DNA from: Aphidius gifuensis
Taxonomy: Eukaryota; Arthropoda; Insecta; Hymenoptera; Braconidae
Assembly: GCF_014905175.1 (NCBI RefSeq)
Contig: NC_057791.1
Coordinates: forward strand, 23,226,537-23,290,536
DNA: 64,000 nt
Reading direction: 5' to 3'
Below the pieces are notes generated by a model. The model was given only the letters and a program-made list of their open reading frames with translations. It was not told the origin of the DNA and ran no database searches. Made by a program: the position numbers and the translations under genes. Position 1 is the stretch's first letter; each line of letters starts with the position of its first letter. This document shows, one piece after another, positions 10,935 through 23,046 of this stretch.

Positions 10935-12619
10935 ATGAGAGAGTTAAGAAAAAAACGTAAATTAGAGTCGGAAGACCTTTTTTGTAAAAAATATAAAATT
11001 ACAAATAAAATGTCAACACGTTCTTCTAACAAAAAGAATAATGAGGTTTGTCTAAAATATATAACTGCAATAAAAACATGCTTGTAGATTAATTATTAAA
11101 TTATTGTTGTAAAATATAAATATTCATTATTATTTTTTAGATATACTATGAGCATCATGATTATTCAATAATTGACTTTGTTGATGATGATTGTCTGGCT
11201 GAAATATTCATGTATGTGCCAGCATGTGAAAGACCTAAAATTGCATCGGGTATGTGATAAGTACAATATCAATTAATTGATTAATAAAATAATTTGATTA
11301 TGATAATTAATATATTTGTATAATTTATTTATTTTTAGTATGTCAAAAATGGAAAAGAGCCCTTGATTATTCTTGGAGTAATGTCAAAAAACTTCAACTA
11401 ACTCACTGGGAATACAATGAGTATCCAAATTGTTTGATAAAATATCCAACAAAAGATAGAAAATTAAGCTTTTTAAAATCATTGCTTAATAAATGTGGCC
11501 GTTATTTAACACAATTAGACTTGACAGCATATGGTCATAGTGACATAGTGCGAGTTATTAATGAATATTGCCCAAACCTTGTGAAACTTAGATTAAGATT
11601 CAACCCTGATAAGGTCGAAGATATAACGATGGAGGTATTTTCACGTCTATCTAAGCTTAAAGTATTAACAGTTATATTTCAATATGACTGGACACAGAAC
11701 TATAGGGTTCATTATTTATTCACTGCATTGTTATCCCTTGCTAAAACATTGACTGATCTGACTCTGTTCAATTGGCAAGATGAGGTATCCTGTATAGATC
11801 CTAAATTTAATAGATTCTGTAGATTTTCGACGCTCACCGAATATGTAAGCTAAACTTTATATCTATTACAAAAAAATATTATTTTTATTTTTTACATATA
11901 CTTATAAATAATTTATTCTGCAGGTGTTTTGTCGACTAAAGAATCTGAAAAGATTTGAATTTGGTGGTATAAAAGCGTACCCAGAGTTAGAAAAGTATCT
12001 GAGAAATAATCACACAATAGAATGTTCTGACTATGATCGTTCCTTAAACAAAAATGTCATTAAGCCAAATGAGTTTGGGTCAGTTATGAATATAACTACA
12101 TTGAGTTTGTTAAAATACAAAGTTTCAGATGATAGTTTGTATACTATTGCCAATACCATGAAGCAATTAACAAAGCTCAAGATAAATTGTGAATGGATAA
12201 CTAATGATGGTGTAGTAGCCATTTCAAAGATGAATAATTTAACACATCTTTGTTTTTTCGGCGTTAATGACAGCATTGATTCTTCATCAATTAAATTGCT
12301 CAAAAACTTGAATAAGTTAATGTTACTACGCAGCAATAAAATTACTGATGATTTAGCCATAAAAGTTCTCGAAAATTCACCAAAGATGGAGATGCTTTTA
12401 GTTCCAAATACAAGTGTAACTGTTGAATTTATAAAAAAAGCAGCAGAAATATTAAGAAATCGAAAACAACGCTTGCTTTTAGCTGTTTCTTTCAAAATTG
12501 ATAAAAAACGTAAAAAACAATATGAATCGCCATATTTCGAAATTATTTGTTTAACAAAAATGATTAGATATTTGACAAATTTTAGTGATAACCGACTATT
12601 AAATACTATAATATCATAG
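10935..12619 (+). CDS. F-box / leucine-rich-repeat protein, copy A
   Basis: Exons 10935-11045, 11141-11249, 11339-11844 and 11924-12619 join in frame to 473 residues. An F-box-like segment at about residues 44-90 (DFVDDDCLAEIFMYVP, then VCQKWKRALDYSW) is followed by irregular leucine-rich repeats to the end: LTQLDLTAY, LVKLRLRF, LTDLTLFNW, LTKLKINCEWITNDGVVAIS, ITDDLAIKVLEN. This is the FBXL architecture: the F-box binds SKP1 in an SCF ubiquitin ligase and the LRRs choose the substrate. There is no signal peptide, so it is cytoplasmic or nuclear. The first ATG (10935) gives 25 extra basic residues. A second ATG at residue 26 is the only start in the paralogue and may be the real one. The substrate is unknown. 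Confidence 0.9.
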
Positions 12620-13002
12620 ATTGAAAAATTTTTATATATTATTATTTTTTTTTTTTTTTAACTTGTAACAATTGATTAATTATTTTCATAATAAAAAAAA
12701 TTTATAAACAAAATGTTCATTTATTTTTTCTTTTTAATTAATGCGCACGCATCATGGAGGAATGTGGTGGAATGGAGTCAGTACCTTTTTTTGCCGGTAA
12801 TAGCGCTTGTGCTCCGACAGCCACGTGTTATTACTTATTTTTGTTTACATTTTTTCATCGTGTATTATGTGGTGATAATGTGTGACAAGTCAAAATATAA
12901 GTATTTAATTATATTTATTTAATTATATTCATTATTAAATAATAATAAAGTAAATTAGAGCCGAAAAACCTTTTTTGTTAAAAATATAGGGTTACAAGTA
13001 AA

Positions 13003-14640
13003 ATGTCAACACATTCTTCTAACAAAAAGAGTAATGAGGTTAGTCTAAAATATAACTGCAATAAAAACATGCTTGTAGATTAATTATTAAATTATTGTTG
13101 TAAAATATAAATATTTATTATTATTTTTTAGATATACTATGAGCATCATGATCATTCAATAATTGACTTAGTTAATGATGATTGCCTGGCTGAAATATTC
13201 ATGTATGTGCCAGTATGGGAAAGACCTCAAATTGCATTGGGTATGTGATAATAAAAATATCAATTAACTATATTTAAAAAAATAATTTAATTATGATAAT
13301 TAATATATTTGTATACTTTATTTATTTTTTTAGTATGTCAAAAATGGAATCGAGTCCTTGATTATTCTTGGGGTAATGTCAAAAAACTTCAATTCACTCA
13401 CTGGGAATACAATAATAAGTGTCCAAGTTGTTTGAAAAAATCTCCAACAAGAGTTAGAAAATTAAGCTCTTTAAAATCATTGCTTAATAAATGTGGTTGT
13501 TATTTAAGACAATTAGACTTGACAGCTTATGTTCATAATGACATAATGCCAGTTATTAATGAATATTGTCCAAACCTCGTGAAACTTCGATTGAGATTCA
13601 GCCCTGATAATGTCGAAGTTATAACGGCTGATGCATTTTCACCTTTATCTAAGCTTAAAGTATTAGCAGTTATATTTCAATATCATATGCCACAGTACAA
13701 AAGGATTCATCATTTAATCACTGCACTGTTACCACTTGCTAATACATTGACTGACCTGACTCTGTTCAATTGGCAAGATGAGGTACCCCGTAAATATCGT
13801 ACAAATTATCAATTTTGTACATTTCCGGGGGTCACCCTCAGGGTGAGTTGAACTTTAAATCTTACAATAAAAAAATCAAAAATATTTTTTAAATTTTTTA
13901 CATATACTTATAAATAATTTCTTCTGCAGGTGCTTAAACGAATGAAGGCTCTAAAAAGGTTTGAATTTGGTGGTATAAAAATGTACCCAGAGTTAGAAGA
14001 GTATCTGAAAAAAAATCGCACACTAGAATGTTCTTACTATGATCGTTCCTTAGACAAAAATGTCATTAAGCCAAATGAGTTTGGATCAGTTATGAGTATA
14101 ACTAGATTGAATTTGTTGAAATACAGAGTTTCAGATGATAGTTTGTATACTATTGCCAATACCATGAAGCAATTAACAAAGCTCTCGATAAAATGTGAAT
14201 GGATAACTAACGATGGTGTAGTAGCCATTTCAAAGATAAATAATTTAACACATCTTTGTTTTTTCGGCGTTAATGACAGCATTGATTCTTCATCAATTAA
14301 ATTGCTCAAAAACTTGATTAAATTAATGTTACCACGCAGCAATAAAATTACTGATGATTTAGCCATGAAAGTTCTTGAAAATTCACCAAACATAAAGATG
14401 CTTATAGTTCCGAATACAAGTATAAAATCAAAGTATGAATTTATCAAAAAAGCAGCAGCAGAAATATCCAAAAATCGAAAACAACCCTTGCTTTCAATTG
14501 TTTCTTCCATAATTGATCAGAACAAATATGAATCACCATATATCAAAATTATGTGTTCAACAAAAAAAAAAATTAAATATTTGACAAATTTTTGTGATAA
14601 CCGACTATTAAATACTATCGCCAATAAAAATATAGATTGA
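13003..14640 (+). CDS. F-box / leucine-rich-repeat protein, copy B
   Basis: Tandem paralogue of copy A with the same four exons and phases: 13003-13038, 13132-13240, 13334-13842 and 13930-14640, giving 454 residues. The F-box-like part (DLVNDDCLAEIFMYVP, VCQKWNRVLDYSWGNV) and the LRRs are intact, and the C-terminal half is nearly identical to copy A. The N-terminal extension of copy A is absent: the aligned frame carries a TAA just upstream, so translation must begin at the methionine equivalent to residue 26 of copy A. Differences concentrate in the middle LRRs (about residues 95-200) and the C-terminal tail, which are likely substrate-facing. Probable role is SCF adaptor. Confidence 0.9.
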
Positions 14641-14777
14641 AAAATATTTTTATATTATTATTCATTTTTTTTTTTTTTTTTTTTTTACTTGTAACTATTT
14701 ATTAATAATTTTCATAATAAAAAAAAATTTATAAACAAAATGTTTATTCGTTTTTTTTAAAAATTAATGCGCACGCA

Positions 14778-15175
14778 TTCAAACTCATATAAAAAAAAAA
14801 AAAAAGTGATTCGTCTTTTTGTTGACGTCATAAATAAAAAAAAAAAAAGCGTAAAACTCTGCCATCTACAATGGAACCCGATCAGAGTCAATGTTTTTAA
14901 TTTTTTTTTTTGGTTACAAGATATAAATAATTTAGCAAAACCAATATTTACATGTCAAAATATTTTAATAAAAAAACAATGTAACATTGTATTATCAAAA
15001 TACTGATTATGATTTTACCAATGGTGTAGAGTGCAATTAATTTGATATAAATTTTTATTTATTTTTTTATTTAAAAATATTTTGTTCATTGTTATATTTT
15101 TTCTTTTACATTCAATCGAGTGTAATCATCACTGACATTACAAGAGTTAAAAAAAAAAATTAAAATAATAAAAAA
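14778..15175. promoter_or_regulatory. Upstream flank of the hippo gene
   Basis: AT-rich, with A-runs on the left. Some less AT-rich sequence near 14865-14890 may mark the start of the hippo transcription unit. No TATA box is evident. The open frame across 14767-15006 is mostly Lys/Asn from A-runs and is not accepted as a gene. Confidence 0.4.
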
Positions 15176-17907
15176 ATGTCTTCTAAAAGGTATGTTATTT
15201 ATGTTTTCATTGAAATGTCATGAAACACGTTTATTTATTTACCACACATTAATTAATATACAGTTGAATAACTTTTTAATTTTATGGATTTTATTATTAT
15301 TATTATTATTAATCTTTGAATTTGATTGTTTTTTTTATTTGTTGTTAACCTTTGTTATCGAAAAACAATAACATTGAAATAAAAATAAATAACAATTTAA
15401 TGATGATTAAAAAAACAAATAAACAATCAAAAAAATAAATTAAAAATTATTTTAACAATAATAAATTTAACTTTATATTTTTGACAAACAAATTTAGGCT
15501 ATTTGTCGTATTGAAATATTTATATATTTTAATGTTCTATGTTTATTTTTAAATAGTGAGCTTAAAAAGTTATCTGAGGAAAGTTTGACTCGCCAACCAG
15601 AAGAAGTTTTTGACATTATTTGTAAACTTGGAGAAGGGTAATAAATCATAGATCAAATTAATTTATATAAATCAAGTTTGATGAAAAGATAAATGATTAA
15701 TTTAATTTTGTTTTTTTGATTAGATCATATGGATCTGTGTATAAAGCATTACACAAAGAAAGTGGACAGGTACTTGCTATTAAACAAGTACCAGTTGATA
15801 CTGATCTACAAGAAATTATCAAGGAGATATCAATAATGCAGCAATGTGATTCACCATATGTTGTTAAATATTATGGAAGTTATTTTAAAAATACAGATCT
15901 ATGGGTAAATAAATATATCGTTTTATCAATATATTAATTTGAATTAATGTAAAGTAATTATTTTATTTTTTAAATTATAAATCAATTAACAAGTTGAATT
16001 GAATTATTTAACATTTCACAATTTTTTTATCATTCAAATTATTGAATAGCTAATTAATTTGACTTTTAAATTATAAATAAATAAATTAATTAAATTTAGT
16101 AATTTAAAATCTGCAAGATTTGTTTATCCAAATTAATACAAATTAAATAGTTCATTTGTTTTTAAATGATAAGCAAATTAATGAATTAATATTTTTATTT
16201 AGATTGTTATGGAATACTGTGGAGCAGGATCAGTAAGTGACATAATGAGATTGCGTAAAAAAACATTATCAGAGGATGAAATAGCCACAATACTTTCTGA
16301 TACATTAAAAGGTCTTGAGTATCTTCATTTGAGACGTAAAATACATAGAGATATTAAAGCTGGTAATATTTTATTGAACAACGAGGGACATGCTAAACTT
16401 GCTGACTTCGGTGTTGCTGGACAACTTACTGTAAGTTTTAATTATTACTAAAAATTATTTTTTAAATGAATAATAAAATAGTATATTTATAATTAATAAT
16501 TCAAATGACTTTTTAAAAATAATTTTTAATTTATTTAATTAGGATACAATGGCTAAAAGAAATACTGTTATTGGTACACCATTTTGGATGGCACCAGAAG
16601 TGATACAAGAAATTGGATATGATTGTGTTGCTGATATTTGGTCACTTGGTATAACAGCACTTGAAATGGCTGAGGGTAAACCACCATATGGTGATATACA
16701 TCCAATGAGAGCAATTTTTATGATACCAACAAAACCACCACCAAGCTTTCGTGAACCAGATCAATGGAGTCCAGAATTTATTGATTTTGTTAGTAATTGT
16801 TTAGTTAAAAATCCAGAAGAACGTGCATCAGCTTCGGATTTATTACTTCATGAATTTATTGGTGTTGCTAAACAACCAAATATATTAAGTCAAATGATTG
16901 CAGAGACTCATGAAATTAGAGAAAAACAAATTTCACATAGAACACATGTTATAAATAATGTTGCAATTAAAGGACAAAATAATGCTGATGATTCGGTAAA
17001 TTATTTACTTGTTTATTTGTCAATATATTATTAATAATTTATTATTAATTTTAATTATTTAATTCAACAGGATGATGATGATTGCAGTGGAACAATGAAA
17101 CCACTTCCTGATTGTGGAACTCTTGTACCTGGTGATCTTGCTGATACTGGTACACTTGTTTCAGGTATGCTTGATTTAGGAACAATGGTTATCAATAGTG
17201 ACACTGATACAGAAGCAACAATGAAAAGTTAGTAAAAAGTTTTTAATTATAAATTAATTAATTAAAAATTATTATCAGCAATTTTATAATTGTATTGTTT
17301 TTTTTCTATTTAATTCAAGGGCATAATACTGGCTCTGTTGAACCAGGTAAAAAATATAGACCACTTTTTCTTGATCATTTTGATAAAAAAGAAACTCCAG
17401 AAATTGTCAAGGTAAATTATTATCTTTTTTTTTATTGAATTATAATATTTAAAGTTAAATACAAATGAGATAATTTATTTTTAATGATTAAAGGGCAATG
17501 GACAAGTTTTACATAATCCAGAAGTTGAAAAAAAAATTGAACTTCCAATACCAAATGAAGCACAAAGGTTCCAAAGTCATCTTCAACTTCAACTCAGTCA
17601 AATATCTCATCCAGTGCCAGAACCAATTCATAATAATATATCGAAATTTCAAAATACATTTTCTGAACGTGATTTTGATTTTGTAAGTAATTTATCAATT
17701 ATTTATTTTACCTTATTTTATAATTTTATTATCATTTTTTTGTTACAGCTTAAATTTTTATCTTATGAAGAATTACAACAACGTATGTCAACTCTTGATT
17801 CAGAAATGGAACGTGAAATTGATGAGCTACGCAGAAGGTATCAAATTAAAAGACAGCCAATTGTTGATGCCATGAATACTAAGAGAAAACGTCAACAAAA
17901 TTTCTAA
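15176..17907 (+). CDS. hpo: Serine/threonine kinase Hippo (MST1/2 orthologue)
   Basis: Nine exons (15176-15189, 15557-15637, 15724-15904, 16203-16430, 16543-16995, 17071-17227, 17320-17411, 17494-17682, 17749-17907) join to 517 residues. The STE20-family kinase domain spans about 20-275: glycine loop GEGSYGSV (30-37), lysine LAIK (K52), HRDIKAGN (D142), DFG (160-162), and the activation loop with KRNTVIGTPFW, whose Thr176 corresponds to MST1 Thr183. An acidic linker (DDDD near 320) follows. The SARAH helix forms the end (LKFLSYEELQQRM through QIKRQPIVDAM) and mediates dimerisation and binding to Salvador and dRASSF. Hippo phosphorylates Warts and Mats to restrain Yorkie and growth. It is shorter than Drosophila Hpo and closer to vertebrate MST length. 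Complete and apparently functional. Confidence 0.97.
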
Positions 17908-18137
17908 CAGTTTTATCATTGTTTATTTTTAATTGTGTGCGACTGTAAGGAAATTAAAAAAACAACAAAAACTATGCCGGGTGTGATAGACAAAATGAGG
18001 TGTACAGATTGTATAATAGATTTTCTTTTTCTTTTTTTTTTAAATCATAAAATTACATTACGATTTTTATTGACAAAATATAAATTTCATGCTAATTTTT
18101 TTTGTCAAATTACATTTTTTTTTTGCTCAGAAAATTA

Positions 18138-18160
18138 AGTAGTTTAATTTTTAAACTACT
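18138..18160 (+). other. Perfect hairpin in the hippo 3' UTR
   Basis: AGTAGTTTAA and TTAAACTACT are perfect inverted repeats with a TTT loop, 17 nt before the plus-strand AATAAA at 18177. The position suggests an RNA structure near the 3' end of the hippo mRNA, but in sequence this AT-rich a chance origin is possible. Confidence 0.55.
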
Positions 18161-18176
18161 AAAATTATATCTGTCA

Positions 18177-18182
18177 ATAAAA
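18177..18182 (+). terminator. Poly(A) signal of hippo
   Basis: AATAAA about 270 nt after the hippo stop, followed by a T-rich stretch. It is the first canonical signal downstream that is not inside a long A-run. Confidence 0.55.
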
Positions 18183-20216
18183 GTCGTTATTATTATTGTT
18201 TTTTAATGCCTCATTTCGACAATTAAAATGATTCAGTATGTTCTTGAACGATGAAAAAAAAATTGTACTCAATTGAATGATTTAAAAAATGTTTAATCAA
18301 ATTATTGTTGAACACAATTTTTTTTTATAGAATGATTATGATAATTAAGATGAACAAAATAATAAATTTAATTTTATAATAATGATAGTTCAGATCCAGC
18401 AAATGAAATTTATAAAAATCATTTTTTTTTTCTGTAAAATATTCCGTAAATTCATTTTTTTTTTATGCCGACCGCTAGTCTTCTATAATGCCATTTAACA
18501 ACACTGATTAATTTCTCTTTTTTTTTTTTTTTTCTTACTAATTATAATGACCTGCAATTGATAGTTTTTTTTTTCTTTTTAATTTAGAAATTTAGCTTGA
18601 GAATTATTGTAAGAAAAAAGAATCAAATTTAATTTTTTTTTTAAGATTATTTTTCTTTTTTTAATAATGCATTTTTTAAAAATAATTTAACATGTCATTT
18701 ATTAATAATAATTATTGAAATTTTGTAGAAAAAATAGTGTCTTCCGAATATTATTTTTTTTTTTTTAAATTAACCAGAACTGTTTTTTTTTTTAAATTAA
18801 AAAAATCGAATTTAGAAAAAAAGAAATTGTTTGTGAGTGGTTAATTTTTATAAAATATAAATTAAGATAATTTTGTTGTGGTTTATAATAAAAATTAATA
18901 ATAGTTGTAGAAATTTGTTACTTAACAGTATGAAAAAAAAAATAACAAAAAAAAAATTATACATTTTAATTTTGTTATTAATTATTAGGCATTTATTGGC
19001 ATTAATTTTTTTGTCGTTGTCTGGCTATCAAGATCGATGATATAAATTTATAAATAATTAAAATAATAACCAGAACTGAACGTAGATATTTTTGATATAT
19101 TAAACAATCTAGGTAATTGTCCAAAGCATAGTACAAGATCTGAACAAACATTACAAATAATTGAAAAATTTGAAAAATTTATTTAAACAAAAAACTGAGA
19201 TTAATATCCAGAGTAAAGAAAAAAAATAATATAATTTTATCTCTGTAAATTAAAAGCAATACTATTTTTTTTTTTTTCGTTTTTCTTACAAGCACTGATT
19301 ATGTATTTTAATTTAAAATATTTTCTATGTGTATGGTAAAATGGACACGTTGATAATAAATAAATTTCTTGAATTTAAGACTGTAAAAAATAAATATAAA
19401 AATAATTATTAAATTATTTGATAGTTTTTTCACAATTTTCATCTTGAAAATTTGTATTTCAACAAAAAAAAAAAATGATATTTGAATGGGACTCAAATCG
19501 AAACAGAAAAAAATTATCAACAAGAAGAAAAAAATGTACTGATTTATGTTTAGTGTTCAATTTGACTGTCCATTTTACCCCACGTTTTCCTGTATTTATA
19601 AATTTTCCAATAGACTGCTCTGAGAATTGTAAAATAATAAAATTAAAAAAAAAAAAAAACAAAATAATTAGTGGAAATATTTTAACTGGACAATGATTAA
19701 ATAATATAAAAATAAAATTAAATATTTTTGCCAGACAGGATTAACACAAAATAAAGTCATTTAAAAAAAGATAAAAAAATACTAAATAATTGTAAATTTC
19801 CAATGTTTTTTACAGACTATTGAACAAATGATAATATTATCAAAAAAAAATAACACAATTTTTATTAAGAGGCCTTGTCTTTGTATGAAAAAAAAAAAAA
19901 ATTCGAATTATAAAAAAAAAAAATGAATGGATTGAACCTTGGGTATAAAAAATTGTAAACTTTATAATAAAAAAAAAAAAAAACAAAAAATAAGAAGCTC
20001 ATTATCAGGATACTGTATTCCGAAAAATTGACAAATTAATTTTTGAAAATGAAAATTTTGTAATGATAAAATAAAAAAGAAAAATTAATATTAAAAAATT
20101 GTATTTAATTTTTGATAATTAAATTAATTTATTTCAAAAAGCGAAAGGAAATAAAGAAAAAAATAACTAAATGATTAGTCAATTTGAAAAATCAGATGAT
20201 AAATTTATTATTTAAA
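18183..20216. other. Intergenic interval between convergent hippo and BCAS2
   Basis: Two kilobases of T/A-run sequence. Open frames at 19308-19696 exist on both strands, but they are rich in Phe/Lys/Ile/Asn, overlap one another and lack conserved motifs. I see nothing functional except AATAAA on the minus strand (TTTATT at 20204-20209), 8 nt past the BCAS2 stop, a likely BCAS2 poly(A) signal. Confidence 0.5.
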
Positions 20217-21158
20217 TTAATTTTGGTCATTAATTTGAGGATCAGCAACTTGTTCAATATTATCATCAACTTCCATGGATGATGCTGTATCACTAGCACT
20301 TATTTCTGGTACACCTGGTTCTTGTTCAACTCCAGGTACATCATTAACTTCAGCATCTTCACTTCGTTGAACTTTTAATTTATTAATTTCTTCTTCAAGA
20401 TGTACAAGTGCTTGTTCAATTTCATAATTTTTTGATACTAAACCAACCCATTGTGCTTCAAGTGCTCTTAATTTTTCACCACCTTGTGTTTGCATTGATT
20501 TTCTTCCCCAATTAACTTCTTGAATTTGTTTTTTTAATATTTGTAATTGTTTTTGTACTTGTCCAACCATGTGATTTAGTACTTCAAGATGTGCTTTCCA
20601 AGCTTCACAACCATACTCCATCATTAATTCCAAATTACAAATTCTAATAAACAAAAAATAATAATATTAATATACACAATTAATTGTCAATTTAAATAAT
20701 TTGTTTACCTAGTTTCTTGGTGGGCTAATTGAGCTGAACTATTGTCAATACTTTCACTCCAAGCTGATAAATCATTCATTTTACCAGGTGGTGGTGGTGG
20801 TAGCTCATATCTTTTCATACTCAAAACTTCTATTGGTAAACGATTTTGCATTCTTTCAAATTCATGTTTAATAACATCTGTTTCAAATGCCAATACATTT
20901 AGTGGAGGTAAATGTTCTAGATAATTTTTTGTTGGTCTGTAACGACGAGTTTCTTCCTCAACCATAGCCAGTGCCTGTTAATTAATTCAAAACAATATTA
21001 ATTATCAATGTTTATGTCATGTTATCAAATTAATTAATTATAATATTTGTTGTAATTTTTTTTTTGTTTGTTGTTGTACTTACAGCTTCTCGAACTCCTG
21101 GTTCATCATATCCTTGATCAATATAAGGCAGTGCATCAACTACAACTTCACCAGCCAT
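20217..21158 (-). CDS. BCAS2: Pre-mRNA-splicing factor SPF27 / BCAS2
   Basis: Three exons (21158-21084, 20974-20709, 20643-20217) give 255 residues. BCAS2/SPF27 is a core helical subunit of the PRP19 (NineTeen) complex, which activates the spliceosome in the nucleus. Recognisable parts are the start MAGEVVVDALPYIDQGYD, the segment RRYRPTKNYLEHLP, MKRYELPPPPPGKMND in the middle, and a long C-terminal coiled coil (EYGCEAWKAHLEVLNHMV onwards, about residues 120-210). The last 40 or so residues are an acidic, low-complexity tail that makes it somewhat longer than the 225-residue human protein. Start choice is firm: it is the only ATG before the conserved N terminus and lies upstream of a strong donor. 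Confidence 0.96.
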
Positions 21159-21854
21159 TTTAATTTATTTTAATTGTATTATTAGTTTATAATTTTTATG
21201 TAATAACAATTATTTTAGTTTATTATTTTTATTTAATAAAATTGATGCTTGTTTATTTATTTATATGTTTTTATAGGTTATGATGTCAAATTGTTTGTTG
21301 ACTTTGAGGGGGTGGATTAGTACTGTTTGTAAACACGTTGCACTTTTGTTGTGACTTTTAATTTAACTTTAATAAATAAAAAAATAAATTGTCAACGTTT
21401 TTTTAAATTAATTATGTTTGGTAAAGTTTATTGTACAATTTGTTAATAATGTTTTTATTAAATTTGTTATTTTGTTTATCAAAATTAAAATGGTTGACAT
21501 GTCGATAAAGTTGGAAAGTATTGATAAAGTTTCAAAAAAGCAGCGACAAAATTTATTCACAGCGGCAAAATAATTTATTTTTGATTAAAAAAAAAAAAAA
21601 AAAGCAATTATTAGAATTGAAGATGGGTAATTGGTTTTTTGGAATAGAAAATTTATAAACGATGAAATATTATTGTTGTATAAATAATTGAACATTAATT
21701 ATTTATCATAATCAAATTTTATCGCAAGATTTTTTTTTTTATATTTTTATGTGTATTTGTTTAAATATTATTTATTTGTTGATATTTTAATTGTTGTTGA
21801 ACGTATTTTTAATGCAATAATTTTCAACTAAATTACTTGTCGTTTAATTCAATT
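21159..21854. promoter_or_regulatory. BCAS2 5' flank and intergenic sequence
   Basis: The first 200 bases presumably hold the BCAS2 promoter on the minus strand. No TATA box or DRE stands out. The rest is AT-rich with no gene. Confidence 0.4.
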
Positions 21855-23005
21855 TTTTCCGTCAGAAAAGAGGCGGAGAAATGTTTCTACGCCATCGGTC
21901 ATTTTCGTAGAGAGGCGGGAAAGCGAATTAAAATCGGAGAAAAGTTTGAAAAAAGTGGGAGAAAAGGTGGGGATATTATCTAGGTGGAGAATAGACGGAA
22001 AAATATTTTCACCTGGGTGATATAAATGCAGTGAATTTTTCCAATAAGTCAATAAATTTAAAAAAAATTAATATTTGCCAAAGGATTAAAAATATAAAAA
22101 AATAATAATAATAAAAAGTCTCCATAAATAAAAATAACAAAAAAAAAAAAAAATATGTAATATATTGAGTATCGCCAAATCCGAATGCAGAACGTGGAGT
22201 GTGGAATGTTGGCAGGTTCTTATTGACGAAATCATTAGGAGAACTAAATCCAATAAAGGACCGGGTCCACAGTTCCCATAAACAAAAAATAAATAAAAAG
22301 AAAAGAAATAAAAAAAAAATTCCCAATAAGACGATCGGCCGCATCAAAATTGTCGTCAATGATATCGGTGGCTGTATCAAGGTGATCAGACAGTGGCAAG
22401 AGTGAAAAAAAATATATGATGGAAAAAAAAATAAAAAAAAAATAAATATAAGAAAATAAACCCGAATATAAAAAGAAACTTGAAGTGATCACCCCGACAT
22501 TTGTTAAACCTTTATAATTTTTTATCATTTGTAGTTCTCTGATTCTTCTTCTGCAGGTCAACCCTCTTATACAGTTTATTTTTTTAATATTATTTTTAAA
22601 TTAGTTAAATAAACCACCGAATAATTCTGATCGCGAATAAATTGAAGTGCTTACGGTTACGTTTGAGAGAACGCAGTCTTATATTGATTAACCGGTTCAC
22701 TCAAATAACAACTTCCAGTTTTCTCTTTTTTAGAATGAAATCAAAAGACAGCGGGGTGGACATCTAATGCCAAAATTATCCGCATTTCAAATAATCGGAT
22801 TTTTTTTTTTTTTTTTTTTGGTCCGTACAGTTTTAAATATTTGTTCGAAAAAAGTTTAAAAAATAGAAGATAAAAGTTGGAGTAAATTTTTAGTAAAAAA
22901 AAGTCGGAGAAATGATGGAGAAAATTCTCCGTCACTCCTCCAACCATGCCTTCTTTTCAAAAAAGTCGGAGAAATATTTCCTCCGGAGAAATATTTTCTG
23001 GCCAG
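21855..23005. mobile_element. Candidate degenerate transposable element, 'CGGAGAAA' family
   Basis: Both ends carry related sequence in inverted orientation: CAGAAAAGAGGCGGAGAAATG at the left, and read inward from the right GGCCAGAAAATATTTCTCC. The right end also has a near-perfect palindrome centred on CCGG (22970-22999). Composition between them is patchy, with less AT-rich blocks at 22170-22270, 22330-22400 and 22600-22700 that differ from the surroundings. A related fragment recurs at 42825-42905 (TCTAGG...GACGGA...ATTT.CACC order). No transposase or reverse transcriptase frame survives. Exact ends and class are uncertain. Confidence 0.4.
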
Positions 23006-23046
23006 GATAAAAAAAAAAAATAAAATTGTTTAAATATAATTTTTAG

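Larger units (their letters stand above)
10591..14777. repeat. Tandem duplication, two ~2.1-kb units each with one F-box/LRR gene
   Basis: The motif ATTAATGCGCACGCA occurs exactly at 10591, 12737 and 14763, so the units are 10591-12736 (2146 bp) and 12737-14762 (2026 bp), with the edge of a third. After the motif both units share GTCAGTACCTTTTTTTGCCGG, a CACGTG box (about 10674 and 12821) and TTTTTGTTTACATTTTTT, so promoter, gene and 3' flank were copied together. After the third motif the sequence diverges from the other two. Confidence 0.88.

Noticed and set aside
12031..12495. Long antisense open frame over F-box copy A, mirrored at 14037-14510 over copy B
   Set aside because: It is the complement of the conserved LRR coding sequence, has no start context or domain, and persists only because the two copies are so similar.
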